Source of the DNA: Pyxidicoccus xibeiensis
GTDB lineage: Bacteria > Myxococcota > Myxococcia > Myxococcales > Myxococcaceae
Reading direction: 5' to 3'
Assembly (NCBI RefSeq): GCF_024198175.1
Contig: NZ_JAJVKV010000012.1
Coordinates: forward strand, 1 to 64,000
DNA length: 64,000 bases
Shown: in pieces, positions 48,617 through 57,126 of the stretch
Layout of the letters: each line of letters opens with the position of its first letter
Position numbering within the stretch: the stretch's first letter is position 1
The notes under the pieces: generated by a model
The model's input: the letters and a program-made list of their open reading frames with translations, nothing else
Told to the model about the DNA's origin: nothing
Databases searched by the model: none
Made by a program: the position numbers and the translations under genes

Positions 48617-49096
48617 CTACGGACGATAGGGGTACCGCGCCAGCACCTTCCCGTCTGGAGAGACGGCATACAGCTCGTACCAGTGGGGGGAAGGCTGGAA
48701 GCCGGGAGTCGCCCAGCCGCACCTGTCCACACGTCGCTGGATTTCAACGAAGTACAGGCCCCGTTCCAGCCCGACGGAGACCTCCATGGCCTTGGCGGAG
48801 TAGGAGCAGTCGCCCGCGTATTCCTTGGGAAGGCTTGCCAGCAATCGTTGCAGCGCAGCGTGCGCGGCGATGACTGCGGGACCATCCAGGGTTGCCAGCG
48901 GGCGAAACTCGGCGGGCCACTCGATGCCCTCGGCAAGAATGGTGGCACTCCGGGGCGTGCCGCCATCCGGCACCGGGGCGCTGGGCCGGGACGGCACCGT
49001 GCCTCCATCCGCACCTGCGCGGGCAGGCTGGGAGGGAGCCACGCCACCATCCAGCAGGAGCGTCATGAACAGAAGCAAGTGCGGAAGTCTCATCAT
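48617..49096 (-). CDS. Small secreted protein, function unknown
   Basis: A 159-residue protein with a signal peptide (MMRLPHLLLFMTLLLDGGVA), an Ala/Pro/Gly linker and a folded C-terminal part of about 100 residues. That part includes AALQRLLASLPKEYAGDCSY, ERGLYFVEIQRRVDRCGWAT and YELYAVSPDGKVLARYPYRP, with two Cys that may pair. It ends 22 bases after the convergent mltA gene and follows the broken JAB-like gene by 22 bases, so the two were probably one operon. Confidence 0.72.
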   Translation of the reverse strand: MMRLPHLLLFMTLLLDGGVAPSQPARAGADGGTVPSRPSAPVPDGGTPRSATILAEGIEWPAEFRPLATLDGPAVIAAHAALQRLLASLPKEYAGDCSYSAKAMEVSVGLERGLYFVEIQRRVDRCGWATPGFQPSPHWYELYAVSPDGKVLARYPYRP

Positions 49097-49118
49097 GGCC
49101 CCAGGCTCCACGGTTCGC

Positions 49119-49903
49119 CTACCAGCTCAGCTCGGGTGAGCAGCTGGGCAGTTGGGTTCTGGGACCGCGCGTGCCGGACGATTCTCGTGGCTGACAAGTC
49201 GCTTGGAAGTCCCATCGTTTGGTGCCCTCGTTCCATTGGAAGACCTCGCCCGCCGGATTCCACTTGTAGAAGCGGGGCTCGCTCCTGTGGCCGGTGGCGA
49301 GCCATGCCCACGCGGGAATCAACCGGTTCTGGGCGTCACGCGCCAGTCCACCCTTCGGACTTGCCGCATAGGAGACCATCGTCCACAGCCCTTCTTCCGT
49401 CTTTATCGCCGGGAACTGTCCCAGGTCCGGGCTGCTCATGCGGGTTCCGCAGGGATGGTTGTGGGCAAAGCCAATGACAGGCAGGTCCCGGCCGAAGTCC
49501 TCATCCTCCACGCCGCCGAAGGGAGGCTGACATGAGGCCTGTTCCTGCAGCAGGTTCCGGAGGGGCCACGACACGCGCCAGTCCTGCGGCGTTCGGTAGA
49601 GGGCGACGCAGTATTCCGCGGCGTCCGGGCGGGGAAGCCCCGTGTTCGGGTCGCAGGCATCCGCGGCTCCCGGCAGCGCCATGAGGGCCCTGAGCGTTGG
49701 CAGCACCAGGTCGTCCGGGACACTCGCTGTGTCCGCCACCACGGTGGGGATGTCCTCATGCGTCCAGGGACCGGGAGCCACCGCGAGGTCGAATCTCCCC
49801 TCCAGGATGGCCACCTCGGTCCGCAGGTAGTAGCGCCGAGGGCCCCCACATCCACGGCCAGCAGGAGCCCTGAGAGGAGCAACGGTCGCGAGGAGGACCT
49901 CAT
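49119..49903 (-). pseudogene. JAB/MPN-like secreted protein, interrupted by a one-base frameshift
   Basis: The signal peptide and mature protein lie in different frames. From ATG 49903 the sequence reads MRSSSRPLLLSGLLLAVDVG, then turns to nonsense. In the neighbouring frame from just upstream of 49814 a sensible protein continues (YYLRTEVAILEGRFDLAVAP to the stop at 49119). One extra G in the G5 run (C5 on the plus strand, 49843-49847) would join them as VDVGGPRRYYLRTEV. The mature part has a JAB-like metal motif, IGFAHNHPCGTRMSSPDL, close to HxH-x7-S-x2-D but one residue short. Without the join, a GTG at 49814 would give a 231-residue product without a signal. Either a real mutation or a sequencing error. 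Confidence 0.68.
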
Positions 49904-49952
49904 CCTTCGCGACTCTAGAAATTCATGTTCCGGAGCACCAGTCCACGGAGGC

Positions 49953-50402
49953 CTACTCGCTGACCTTCATGGTGATGTTCACCGGGGTGGCGTTGGCGAG
50001 GTTGTCGCTGACGGGGCAGCGCGCCTCCACCTCGCTCTTGAGCTTCGCAATCAGGTCGGCGTTGGCGGTGCTCTTGATGACGATGTGGGCCTCCAGCGAC
50101 TGGTAGCCGGCGCGGACGCTCCGGTCGGTGCCGGCGAACTTCGCCGGGTCCAGCGAGCCGCGCACGGTGATTTCGGTGCCGGAGACGGGGATGCCCAGCT
50201 CCTTCGCGATGTAGAACGTCATGTAGTTCAGGCAGCCCGCGTGCGCCGCGAGGATGAAGTCGAGCGGGCTGGGGGCGCCGTTCTGTCCGCCGAGCTCCAC
50301 GGGCTCGTCCATGAAGATCTTGAAGACATTCGCCTCGGTGGTGCTGCGGGCCATGCTCTCGCCCAGCGTGCGGACCTGCCCCGTGTAGAGCTGCTTCGTC
50401 AT
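49953..50402 (-). CDS. OsmC family peroxiredoxin-like protein
   Basis: A 149-residue cytoplasmic protein of the OsmC/Ohr fold, which reduces organic hydroperoxides or handles acyl compounds. Visible landmarks: GAPSPLDFILAAHAGCLNYM with the first conserved Cys, GTEITVRGSLDP, and EVEARCPVSDNLANATPVNI with the second Cys in a CPV/S-type motif. AGGAGAG lies 9 bases upstream of ATG 50402. It is divergent from the oxygenase gene. Confidence 0.92.
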   Translation of the reverse strand: MTKQLYTGQVRTLGESMARSTTEANVFKIFMDEPVELGGQNGAPSPLDFILAAHAGCLNYMTFYIAKELGIPVSGTEITVRGSLDPAKFAGTDRSVRAGYQSLEAHIVIKSTANADLIAKLKSEVEARCPVSDNLANATPVNITMKVSE

Positions 50403-50659
50403 CGTCGTTGCTCTCCTTGTGACAGGCATACGCGGACGGCGGAGATTCCTGGCTGTGCCACGACGGCGGGTCCGGGCGGACCGGGACGCAGAGCAGGAGA
50501 GGGGGCGGGGGCCCGCCCGCTGGATGGAGGAAGAGGTGGGTAGCGGGCTCACTCGGAAACCGGGCAATATCAGGGCCGTCTCCAGGGGACGGAGGGCCTG
50601 GGCCCGCCCCGTCCGCGCGCACGTCGGTGCGGCACCGTGAGGAGACCGAGGCATCCGGG

Positions 50660-51754
50660 ATGAGCAGCAGCGACGCGGTGGAGACGAAGGACGGAGTGGT
50701 GTTCCTGGACTACGCGAAGCTCGCGGCGGGCGCGGACCTGACTGCCGCCATCGAGCGCGCGTACGGGCACGACGGCATCGGCCTGCTGGTCGTCCGGGGG
50801 ATTCCGGGACTGGTGGAGCTGCGCAACGGCCTGCTGCCGCTGGGGTTCCGCTTCGCGGCGCTGCCCAACGAGGTGAAGGACCGCTACGTCCACAAGCGGA
50901 GCAGCTACTCGTTCGGCTGGAGCCACGGGAAGGAGCTGCTGAAGCCGGGCCAGTTCGATGAGTTCAAGGGCTCGTACTACAACAACCCCCAGTACGACGT
51001 GCCGCAGGCGGACGCGGCGCTGGTGGAGAAGTACCCGGAGAACTACCACCCGAACGTGTGGCCGGACGCGGACTTCCCGGAGCTGCGCCCCGCCTTCATG
51101 ACGCTGGGGCAGCGGATGGTGGACGTGGGCGTGCTGGTCGCCGAGCAGTGTGACAGGTACGTGCGCTCGAAGCTGGGAGACCGGCTGTCTCCGGACGCGG
51201 TGCTGGCGAAGACGATTCGCGAGTCGCGCGCGTGCAAGGCGCGGCTCTTGTACTACTTCGCCATCAACGAGGACGCGACGCCGCGCACGCGAGACTCGTG
51301 GTGTGGCTGGCACAGCGACCACGGCTCGCTGACGGCGCTCTGCCCGGCGATGTACTTCGAGGCGGAGCCTGGCGCGCCGGAGCCCGCGAGGGCGGACATC
51401 CCGCTGCCGGACCCGGAGGCGGGGCTGTACGTGCGCACGCGGGGTGGGGCGGAGAAGAAGGTCCTCATCCCGAAGGACTGCCTGGCGTTCCAGATTGGCG
51501 AGAGCTCGCAGATTGTGACGGGCGGGCTGCTGCGGGCGACGCCGCACGCGGTGCAGGCGCTGGCGTACCCGGCGAGCCGGAACATCTCGCGCTCCACCTT
51601 CGCGGTGTTCATGCAGCCGGACAACGACGCGCACCTGCGGGCGCCGGAGGGGACGGACGCGAAGGAGCAGCGCGTGGGGGCGTTCCAGCCGGGGATGACC
51701 TTCGGCGACTTCGCCCGCGCGACGTTCGCGAAGTTCTACAACCCGTACGCGTGA
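50660..51754 (+). CDS. 2-oxoglutarate/Fe(II)-dependent oxygenase, IPNS-like
   Basis: A 364-residue oxygenase of the isopenicillin-N-synthase-like superfamily. Iron ligands are visible as His-x-Asp in CGWHSDHGSLTAL and the distal His in RATPHAVQA, followed by the Arg/Ser 2-oxoglutarate site (SRSTFAVF). The N-terminal non-haem DIOX_N-like part contains GIGLLVVRGIPGLVELR and RSSYSFGWSHGKE. ATG 50660 is preferred over a GTG 33 bases upstream, since GAGGAGACCGAGG precedes it. The substrate is unknown and no biosynthetic genes are adjacent. Confidence 0.88.
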   Translation: MSSSDAVETKDGVVFLDYAKLAAGADLTAAIERAYGHDGIGLLVVRGIPGLVELRNGLLPLGFRFAALPNEVKDRYVHKRSSYSFGWSHGKELLKPGQFDEFKGSYYNNPQYDVPQADAALVEKYPENYHPNVWPDADFPELRPAFMTLGQRMVDVGVLVAEQCDRYVRSKLGDRLSPDAVLAKTIRESRACKARLLYYFAINEDATPRTRDSWCGWHSDHGSLTALCPAMYFEAEPGAPEPARADIPLPDPEAGLYVRTRGGAEKKVLIPKDCLAFQIGESSQIVTGGLLRATPHAVQALAYPASRNISRSTFAVFMQPDNDAHLRAPEGTDAKEQRVGAFQPGMTFGDFARATFAKFYNPYA

Positions 51755-51799
51755 ATATCATCCGGGCGCTTGCGTCGAGGCCCGGACCGAGGAGGTTTC

Positions 51800-52129
51800 A
51801 TGCGCGCACTGTGGCTGGCCGTGGCGATGTCGTTGGTGTGGGTTCCCGTGACGGCGCAGGCGGCGTCGCTGCGCTGTGGCACGGCGCTGGTGTCGGACGG
51901 GGCGTCGAAGTCGGACGTCCTCGCGAAGTGCGGTGAGCCGCTGGCGAAGGAGACCCGCCGCGAGTCCGAAGAGGTGAAGACGCGGGACGGGGATACCTCC
52001 ACGAAGCACGTGGTGGAGAAGACCATCGACGAGTGGACGTACAACTTCGGGCCCAACCGCCTGGTGCAGGTGGTGGTGTTCGAGAACGGCAAGCTCGTCG
52101 ACGTGAAGAGCGCGGGGTACGGGCGGTAG
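51800..52129 (+). CDS. DUF2845-type secreted protein
   Basis: A 109-residue protein with a signal peptide ending QAA and the DUF2845 pattern: SLRCGTALVSDGASKSDVLA, KCGEPLAKE, then EWTYNFGPNRLVQVVVFENG. The two Cys probably form a disulfide in the periplasm. The fold is SmpA/BamE-like; the role is unknown. GAGGAGG four bases upstream decides the start. It follows the oxygenase gene by 45 bases. Confidence 0.85.
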   Translation: MRALWLAVAMSLVWVPVTAQAASLRCGTALVSDGASKSDVLAKCGEPLAKETRRESEEVKTRDGDTSTKHVVEKTIDEWTYNFGPNRLVQVVVFENGKLVDVKSAGYGR

Positions 52130-52264
52130 CGGGCGCTGCTGCCCGACGCGACTCTTCCAGCCTCATGCAACAGGGTGGCACTCGTGCCCGAGGCCGCGCT
52201 CCGGGTCCTTTCCAATCGTGCGGCATTCGCACCCGGAAACAGGGACAGCTCCTAGGATGCGGGC

Positions 52265-53089
52265 ATGCCTTCCCCCCGCCTCAGAGGAGTCCCCGGGCTG
52301 CTGCTCGTGGCTGTGCTGGTGGTGAACGTGCCTGGCAGGGCACTCGCCGCCGATGACTTCGACCGCTACTTCTCCTCCGCTGTGAGCCTCTACGAGAACC
52401 TCTCGTACGAGCGGGCCCTGGAGCAGCTCAGCCGCGCGAAGCGGTTCGTCACCACCGTGCAGCAGGACGTCTCGGTGGCCATCTACGAAGGGCTCGTCTT
52501 CGCGGACCTCCTCAAGCGTGACGAGGCCCTCGCGGCCTTCCACACCGCCCTCTCCCTGGACCCGGAGGCGAAGCTGCCCGCGCACTCCGCTCCCAAGGTG
52601 AAGCGCGACTTCGAGACGGTGCGAGCGCGCGTCCACAAGGAGCTGGCGAAGCGAGGGAAGTCGGCTCCCAAAGGCACCGAGACGGCGGAGCGCGGGACGG
52701 TCACCCCCACGGACCGGCCCGAGCGCTCACCCCCGCCCCCCAGCGTCACCGAAGTGACTCCCAGGCAGGTCGAGCCCTTCGTGCCCACGCCGGAGACGCG
52801 GTCCCGCTCGCGGGTACCGGTGGTGCCGGCGGCCCTGCTGGGCGCGGGCGTGGTGGCCGCGGGCGTGGGGACCGTGTTCGGCCTGTCCTCGCGCAGTGAC
52901 GCGCGCTCGGCGGAGAAGGAGAAGGTGCAGCTCACGGCGTCGAAGCAGCTGGAGGAGGCGCGAGGCAGCGCCCGCACGGCGAACATCCTGTTCCTCACCG
53001 CGGGTGCTGCCGCGACGGGCGCACTGGTGACGTGGTTGCTGTCCTCGCGCGGCGAAGCGCCGGTAACCACGGCGGAGGTGGCACCATGA
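52265..53089 (+). CDS. TPR-containing membrane protein with N-terminal signal
   Basis: A 274-residue protein. A signal peptide (GLLLVAVLVVNVPGRALAA) leads into a TPR-like helical domain (SYERALEQLSRAKRFVTTVQ, RDEALAAFHTALSLDPEAKL). A Pro/Thr-rich linker (about 130-180) and two membrane helices follow (AALLGAGVVAAGVGTVFGL and ILFLTAGAAATGALVTWLLS). This layout recurs in myxobacterial envelope proteins paired with secreted propeller proteins. Its stop overlaps the next start (ATGA), so it is coupled to the propeller lipoprotein. Confidence 0.8.
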   Translation: MPSPRLRGVPGLLLVAVLVVNVPGRALAADDFDRYFSSAVSLYENLSYERALEQLSRAKRFVTTVQQDVSVAIYEGLVFADLLKRDEALAAFHTALSLDPEAKLPAHSAPKVKRDFETVRARVHKELAKRGKSAPKGTETAERGTVTPTDRPERSPPPPSVTEVTPRQVEPFVPTPETRSRSRVPVVPAALLGAGVVAAGVGTVFGLSSRSDARSAEKEKVQLTASKQLEEARGSARTANILFLTAGAAATGALVTWLLSSRGEAPVTTAEVAP

Positions 53090-54945
53090 AGAGCCTGGTG
53101 AAGTGGAGCGCCCTGGCTGTGGCAGTGGTGGTGGCATGCACGGTGCCGGAGCTGGGCGACGAGCCCCGTGAGTGTGCCGACGGGGTGGAGCCTCCGTGTC
53201 TGGACGGCTACGTCTGCGTCAATGATTACTGCGTGAAGGCCGATGCGGGGACGTCCGATGCCGGTACGCCCCCGCTGTGGCTGGAGTTGCTGCCCGCCCC
53301 CGCGTCTCCGAAAGGCGGAGCCGAATTCCGCTACACGGACCCGGTGGAGCCAGAGGCCCGCCATCTGGACAGGCCCGCGACGGTGCGGATCCGCTCGGAC
53401 CTGGAGGGCCTGGACGCCGGCACGTTGACCGTCCGGGTGCGTGGGACGGATGGGAGGGACGAGCCCTATGCCCAGTTCCATCCCTGCGACGCGGGGCTCT
53501 TCTGTCGGGAAGTGGAGGTCCCACTGTGGAGCCGGCCGCTCGCCGCCTTCCGTGGGACGTTCGTCGTCACCGCGTCCATCCTCGACGCCACGGGCGATGC
53601 GGGCACGGCGAGCCTCGACATCCCCGTGACGCGCTGGAAATGGTCCTTCGATGGGGATGCGGGCGTGATTCAGACCAGCCCGGCGATTGGCGCCGGAGGC
53701 ACCGTCTACTTCGGCACGTCCGGCACGGCCAACAACATCGGCAAGGTGTTCTCGCTCTCTCCGGAGGGCACGGTGCGCTGGTCGCGGGCGGTGGGGCAGG
53801 TGACGACCGGTCCGGCCGTGGGCGCCTTCGCCAATGGAGGCGAGCGCGTCTACGTGGGCGTGGACGCCATAAGGGTTCATGGCGCGTACACGAAGGTCCT
53901 GATGGCCCTGCCTGGCGACGGAGGAACGCCCAGCTATGGCTGTCCTCGCGATGTGGGTGATTCCTATGCCACGCCCCTGGCCCTCACCACCACCCAGATG
54001 TCCACCGACACGACGGCCCTGGAGACGGTGGTCACCCAGGTGGAGTTGCCCAACGCCAGCGGCAAGAACGCGGCCTCGCTGGTGTCCTTCCGACCCGATG
54101 ACCCGGGGGCGAACCGGTGCCTCTCGCTTCCGTCGACTGCGGACAGCCCTCCGGTATTCGGAGGCATGGTGGTCCATGGAACCAACGTCTACGCCACCGG
54201 AGAGCCTGGCATCCTCGGGTTCCGCTTCGCATCCAATGCGTGGCAGTCGATATCGGCCACCCGCTCCAGCAGGGACTGGGAGATGTCGGGTCTTGCGCTG
54301 TCCGGGAATGGGGCCCAGGTGGTCAGTGTGGGCGCCAGCTTCGACGCGGGCCAGAGCGCCCTGGTCAGCTCTCTGGCCACCGATGGAGCTACCAGCACGG
54401 AGTTCCTGCCGGCCCGGAGCGGGCCTCCCATTCGTGACCTCGTGCTGGGAGGCACCGCGGGAAGCGAAATCGTCTACTTCGGCCATGACGTGGCGGGGGG
54501 CGCGCTGACAGCGGTGCGGCTGGCGGACATGACGAAGCTCACGGACGCGCCGGATGCGAGCGTCATCCCGAATGCCCCGGTGCTGGGTGCCTCCGGAATG
54601 CTCTACACCGCCAGCGGGCCGCAGGCGCGCGGCGCGGAGGTGGTTGCGTGGAAGGCCTCTTCGCTGGAGCGCCTGTGGAAGAGCGATTCGGTGGCACCGG
54701 TCGCCGGCTGGCAGTCCTCCAGAGAGGTCTACTCCTCGCCCTCTCCCGCGCTCGACTGTGCGCGGACGGATGGCGGCGTCGCTCGAGCCGAGCAGCTCGG
54801 CACGCTGTACGTCCCGGGGAACAATGGCGTCCTGTATGCCGTCATCGTGGACTCCCGAGGACTGGACACGGACGCCCCCTGGCCCCGGTTCCAGCATGAC
54901 GCGCGCAACACCGGCAACACGGCCACTCCGCTGACGTGCCCCTGA
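53086..54945 (+). CDS. PQQ-like beta-propeller lipoprotein
   Basis: A 619-residue exported lipoprotein (ALAVAVVVACTVPE, lipobox VVAC). A Cys-rich module follows at once (RECADGVEPPCLDGYVCVND), then an Ig-like region (about 60-180). The rest is a PQQ-type propeller with strands such as WSFDGDAGVIQTSPAIGAGG, TVYFGTSGTANNIGKVFSLS and, near the end, GTLYVPGNNGVLYAVIVDS. No cofactor ligands were identified, so it may be structural. It is translationally coupled to the TPR membrane protein. Confidence 0.85.
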   Translation: MKSLVKWSALAVAVVVACTVPELGDEPRECADGVEPPCLDGYVCVNDYCVKADAGTSDAGTPPLWLELLPAPASPKGGAEFRYTDPVEPEARHLDRPATVRIRSDLEGLDAGTLTVRVRGTDGRDEPYAQFHPCDAGLFCREVEVPLWSRPLAAFRGTFVVTASILDATGDAGTASLDIPVTRWKWSFDGDAGVIQTSPAIGAGGTVYFGTSGTANNIGKVFSLSPEGTVRWSRAVGQVTTGPAVGAFANGGERVYVGVDAIRVHGAYTKVLMALPGDGGTPSYGCPRDVGDSYATPLALTTTQMSTDTTALETVVTQVELPNASGKNAASLVSFRPDDPGANRCLSLPSTADSPPVFGGMVVHGTNVYATGEPGILGFRFASNAWQSISATRSSRDWEMSGLALSGNGAQVVSVGASFDAGQSALVSSLATDGATSTEFLPARSGPPIRDLVLGGTAGSEIVYFGHDVAGGALTAVRLADMTKLTDAPDASVIPNAPVLGASGMLYTASGPQARGAEVVAWKASSLERLWKSDSVAPVAGWQSSREVYSSPSPALDCARTDGGVARAEQLGTLYVPGNNGVLYAVIVDSRGLDTDAPWPRFQHDARNTGNTATPLTCP

Positions 54946-54974
54946 GCCGCGGCGCGTGACTCACGGAAGTGGCT

Positions 54975-55008
54975 CAGGCCCGGGGCTCGCCGTAGCGCCC
55001 CGGGCCTG
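54975..55008. terminator. Perfect 12-bp hairpin between convergent genes
   Basis: CAGGCCCGGGGC (54975-54986) pairs with GCCCCGGGCCTG (54997-55008) around ten bases. It lies between the propeller gene and the GlsB-like gene, which converge, so it probably stops transcription from both sides. Confidence 0.75.
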
Positions 55009-55013
55009 TCACG

Positions 55014-55283
55014 TCAGGCTTTGCGCATCGTGGCGGAGCGCAGGAGTCTGAGCACCAGCAGCAACACCACCGCGCCAATGAAGGCCACGAAGATGGTGCC
55101 GGGCAGCCCTCCGAAGGGCGTCCCCGTGCCGAGCGCCCGGAGGATGAAGCCTCCGATGAACGCGCCCACCACGCCCACCACGATGTCGCCGATGACGCCG
55201 TAGCCGCCGCCCACCACGGCCGAGGCGAGCCAGCCCGCGATGAGGCCGATGACCGCCCACAACAGAATCGTCTCCAGACCCAT
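55014..55283 (-). CDS. GlsB/YeaQ/YmgE family membrane protein
   Basis: An 89-residue inner-membrane protein with three helices: ILLWAVIGLIAGWLASAVVG, GDIVVGVVGAFIGGFILRAL and TIFVAFIGAVVLLLVLRLLR. The GGGYGVIGDIVVGVVGA segment is the family hallmark. Members are linked to general stress and envelope stability (transglycosylase-associated protein family). The start follows GGAGGGATGAC. It is a single gene. Confidence 0.92.
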   Translation of the reverse strand: MGLETILLWAVIGLIAGWLASAVVGGGYGVIGDIVVGVVGAFIGGFILRALGTGTPFGGLPGTIFVAFIGAVVLLLVLRLLRSATMRKA

Positions 55284-55420
55284 GTCATCCCTCCAGCAGG
55301 TTCGTTGGAGGGAACATGGGCATGGTGCCCCGCCTGCGCACGCCCTCCTTGCTGCTGGGCATGCGAGCAGGCTCGGGGAACGGTGTCCTACCTCGATGCC
55401 GCTGGGCCGGCGCCGTGCGC

Positions 55421-56992
55421 TCAGGGGCGCGCGCCGAGCTTCTCCAGCATCCGCACTGCGTTGGTGTTCTTCGGGTCCAGCTCGAGCGACTTCTTGTAGT
55501 TGAGGATGGCCTCCGGGTTCTTGCCGGCCTTGAGGTACGCCTCGCCCAGGCTGTCATACGCGTTCGCGTCCGCCGGGTAGTGCTTGACGTTCGCCTCGAA
55601 CACCTTCAACGCATCGGGGACCTTGCCCGCCCAGAGCAGGCTGTAGCCGACCTGGTTGAGGATGCCAGGCGACAGTCCCTCGGCGGGGCCGGCCTTGTGC
55701 CGCGCCTCGTACCAGGTGAGGACGGCATCCGCGCCCTTGAGCCGCGCGAGCAGGTCCGCCGTCATCACCAGCGGCTCCTGGAGCTGCTCCTTGAAGGGCT
55801 TCCAGCCGTACTCCGCCGTGATGCTGGCGCCCACACGCTCGATGAGCAGGTCCCCGTTTTCGGAGTTGGCCATCAGCGCCATGCCGCTGCCCGAGTCGGC
55901 GAACGCCACCAGCAGGGCCCGGAAGCCCTCGTTCGAGCCGCCATGGCCGAACCGGTCCGTGCCGTCCCACACCTGGAAGCCGATGCCGAAGGTCTCGGAC
56001 TGCTTCGTGAGCATCTGCTTCGCCATGGCCTGGGACACCACGCGCTTCGACGTCCCCGCCTTCGCCTTGGACACCTCGATGGCGATGCGCGCCAGGTCGG
56101 AAGGCGTCGTCCACAGGCCGGCGGCCGCCATCTCCGGGTAGACGTGCCAGCGGCCCCCGACGCTCGTCCTGTCGCCGCGCGTGGCCGTGGCCGTCATCGC
56201 CGCGAGCGCCGGAGGCAGCGGCTGCTCGTACGAGCTGTGCTTCAGCCCGAGCGGCGCCAGCACCGTCTCCTTCATGATTTGCGGAAACGGCTTCTTCAGC
56301 TGGTCCATCATCATCAGCTGGACCACCGTGGTGCCGCCGCCGCTGTAGCGCGTCTTCGTCCCGGGCACGAGGTCCACGCGCACCGGCCCGGTGTTCGCGG
56401 GCTTCGCGCCGTCGAGAATCTGCTGCACGGTGGGCCGCGGCGCGTCGACGGGGTAGCCCGGGAAGCCAGACACCGTCAGGCCCGCGCTGTGGCTGAGCAG
56501 CCGGCGCAGCGTCACCTTCTGCTCCTTCGTGAAGTCGTTCTCGGGGACCTTCCACGACACCAGCTTGTCGTTGATGTCCGCGTCGAGCGACCACTTCCCC
56601 TGCTCCGCGTAGCGCATCGCCGCCAGGGCCGTCACCGGCTTGCTGATGGAGGCGGACTGGAACAGCGTGTCGATGGTGACGGGCTCGGTGCCTCCGGCCT
56701 GCTTCACGCCGTACGTCTTGGCCCAGACGAGGGCGTGCTTCTCGAACACGGCCACGCTCAGTCCTGGGACGCCGTACAGCTCCATCCATTGCTGGACGGA
56801 CAGGTGCCGGGGCTCCTCACCCGGGAGGGTGGCGGGCGCGAGGCCCGCTTCCACGCGGGCCACGCGCGCCGCTTCGGACGGACGGACCAGCCACTCGGTG
56901 GTGGGCTTGCGCGTGTCGGCGGCGGTGAGGAAGGCGACGGCCGCGCAGCTCGCGACGGCAACGCCTGCGAGGCGGGGAAGGGTTCGACGCAT
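55421..56992 (-). CDS. Serine hydrolase (beta-lactamase/PBP4* family) with TPR C-terminus
   Basis: A 523-residue periplasmic hydrolase. Signal peptide to about residue 25. The penicillin-binding-like domain has the nucleophile motif SISK (Ser115, Lys118), a Tyr motif YSGGG near residue 216, and HGGSNEGF as the third motif. Such enzymes act as esterases, D-aminopeptidases or carboxypeptidases. The last 100 residues are TPR units (PDALKVFEANVKHYPADANA, YDSLGEAYLKAGKNPEAILN). The start is ATG 56992 at the signal peptide. It is divergent from the GH43-like gene. Substrate unknown. Confidence 0.9.
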   Translation of the reverse strand: MRRTLPRLAGVAVASCAAVAFLTAADTRKPTTEWLVRPSEAARVARVEAGLAPATLPGEEPRHLSVQQWMELYGVPGLSVAVFEKHALVWAKTYGVKQAGGTEPVTIDTLFQSASISKPVTALAAMRYAEQGKWSLDADINDKLVSWKVPENDFTKEQKVTLRRLLSHSAGLTVSGFPGYPVDAPRPTVQQILDGAKPANTGPVRVDLVPGTKTRYSGGGTTVVQLMMMDQLKKPFPQIMKETVLAPLGLKHSSYEQPLPPALAAMTATATRGDRTSVGGRWHVYPEMAAAGLWTTPSDLARIAIEVSKAKAGTSKRVVSQAMAKQMLTKQSETFGIGFQVWDGTDRFGHGGSNEGFRALLVAFADSGSGMALMANSENGDLLIERVGASITAEYGWKPFKEQLQEPLVMTADLLARLKGADAVLTWYEARHKAGPAEGLSPGILNQVGYSLLWAGKVPDALKVFEANVKHYPADANAYDSLGEAYLKAGKNPEAILNYKKSLELDPKNTNAVRMLEKLGARP

Positions 56993-57126
56993 TTCGGGCT
57001 CCAGGGAAAGAGGGCATTACGGCTCATGGACGGCGTGATTGCCAACACCAGGAAAGCGGCTTTCGCTGACTTGTCTGAAAGGTCGTGCTAGTTCGCGCCT
57101 CCACCGCATTGCTCGGAGGTCACCTC

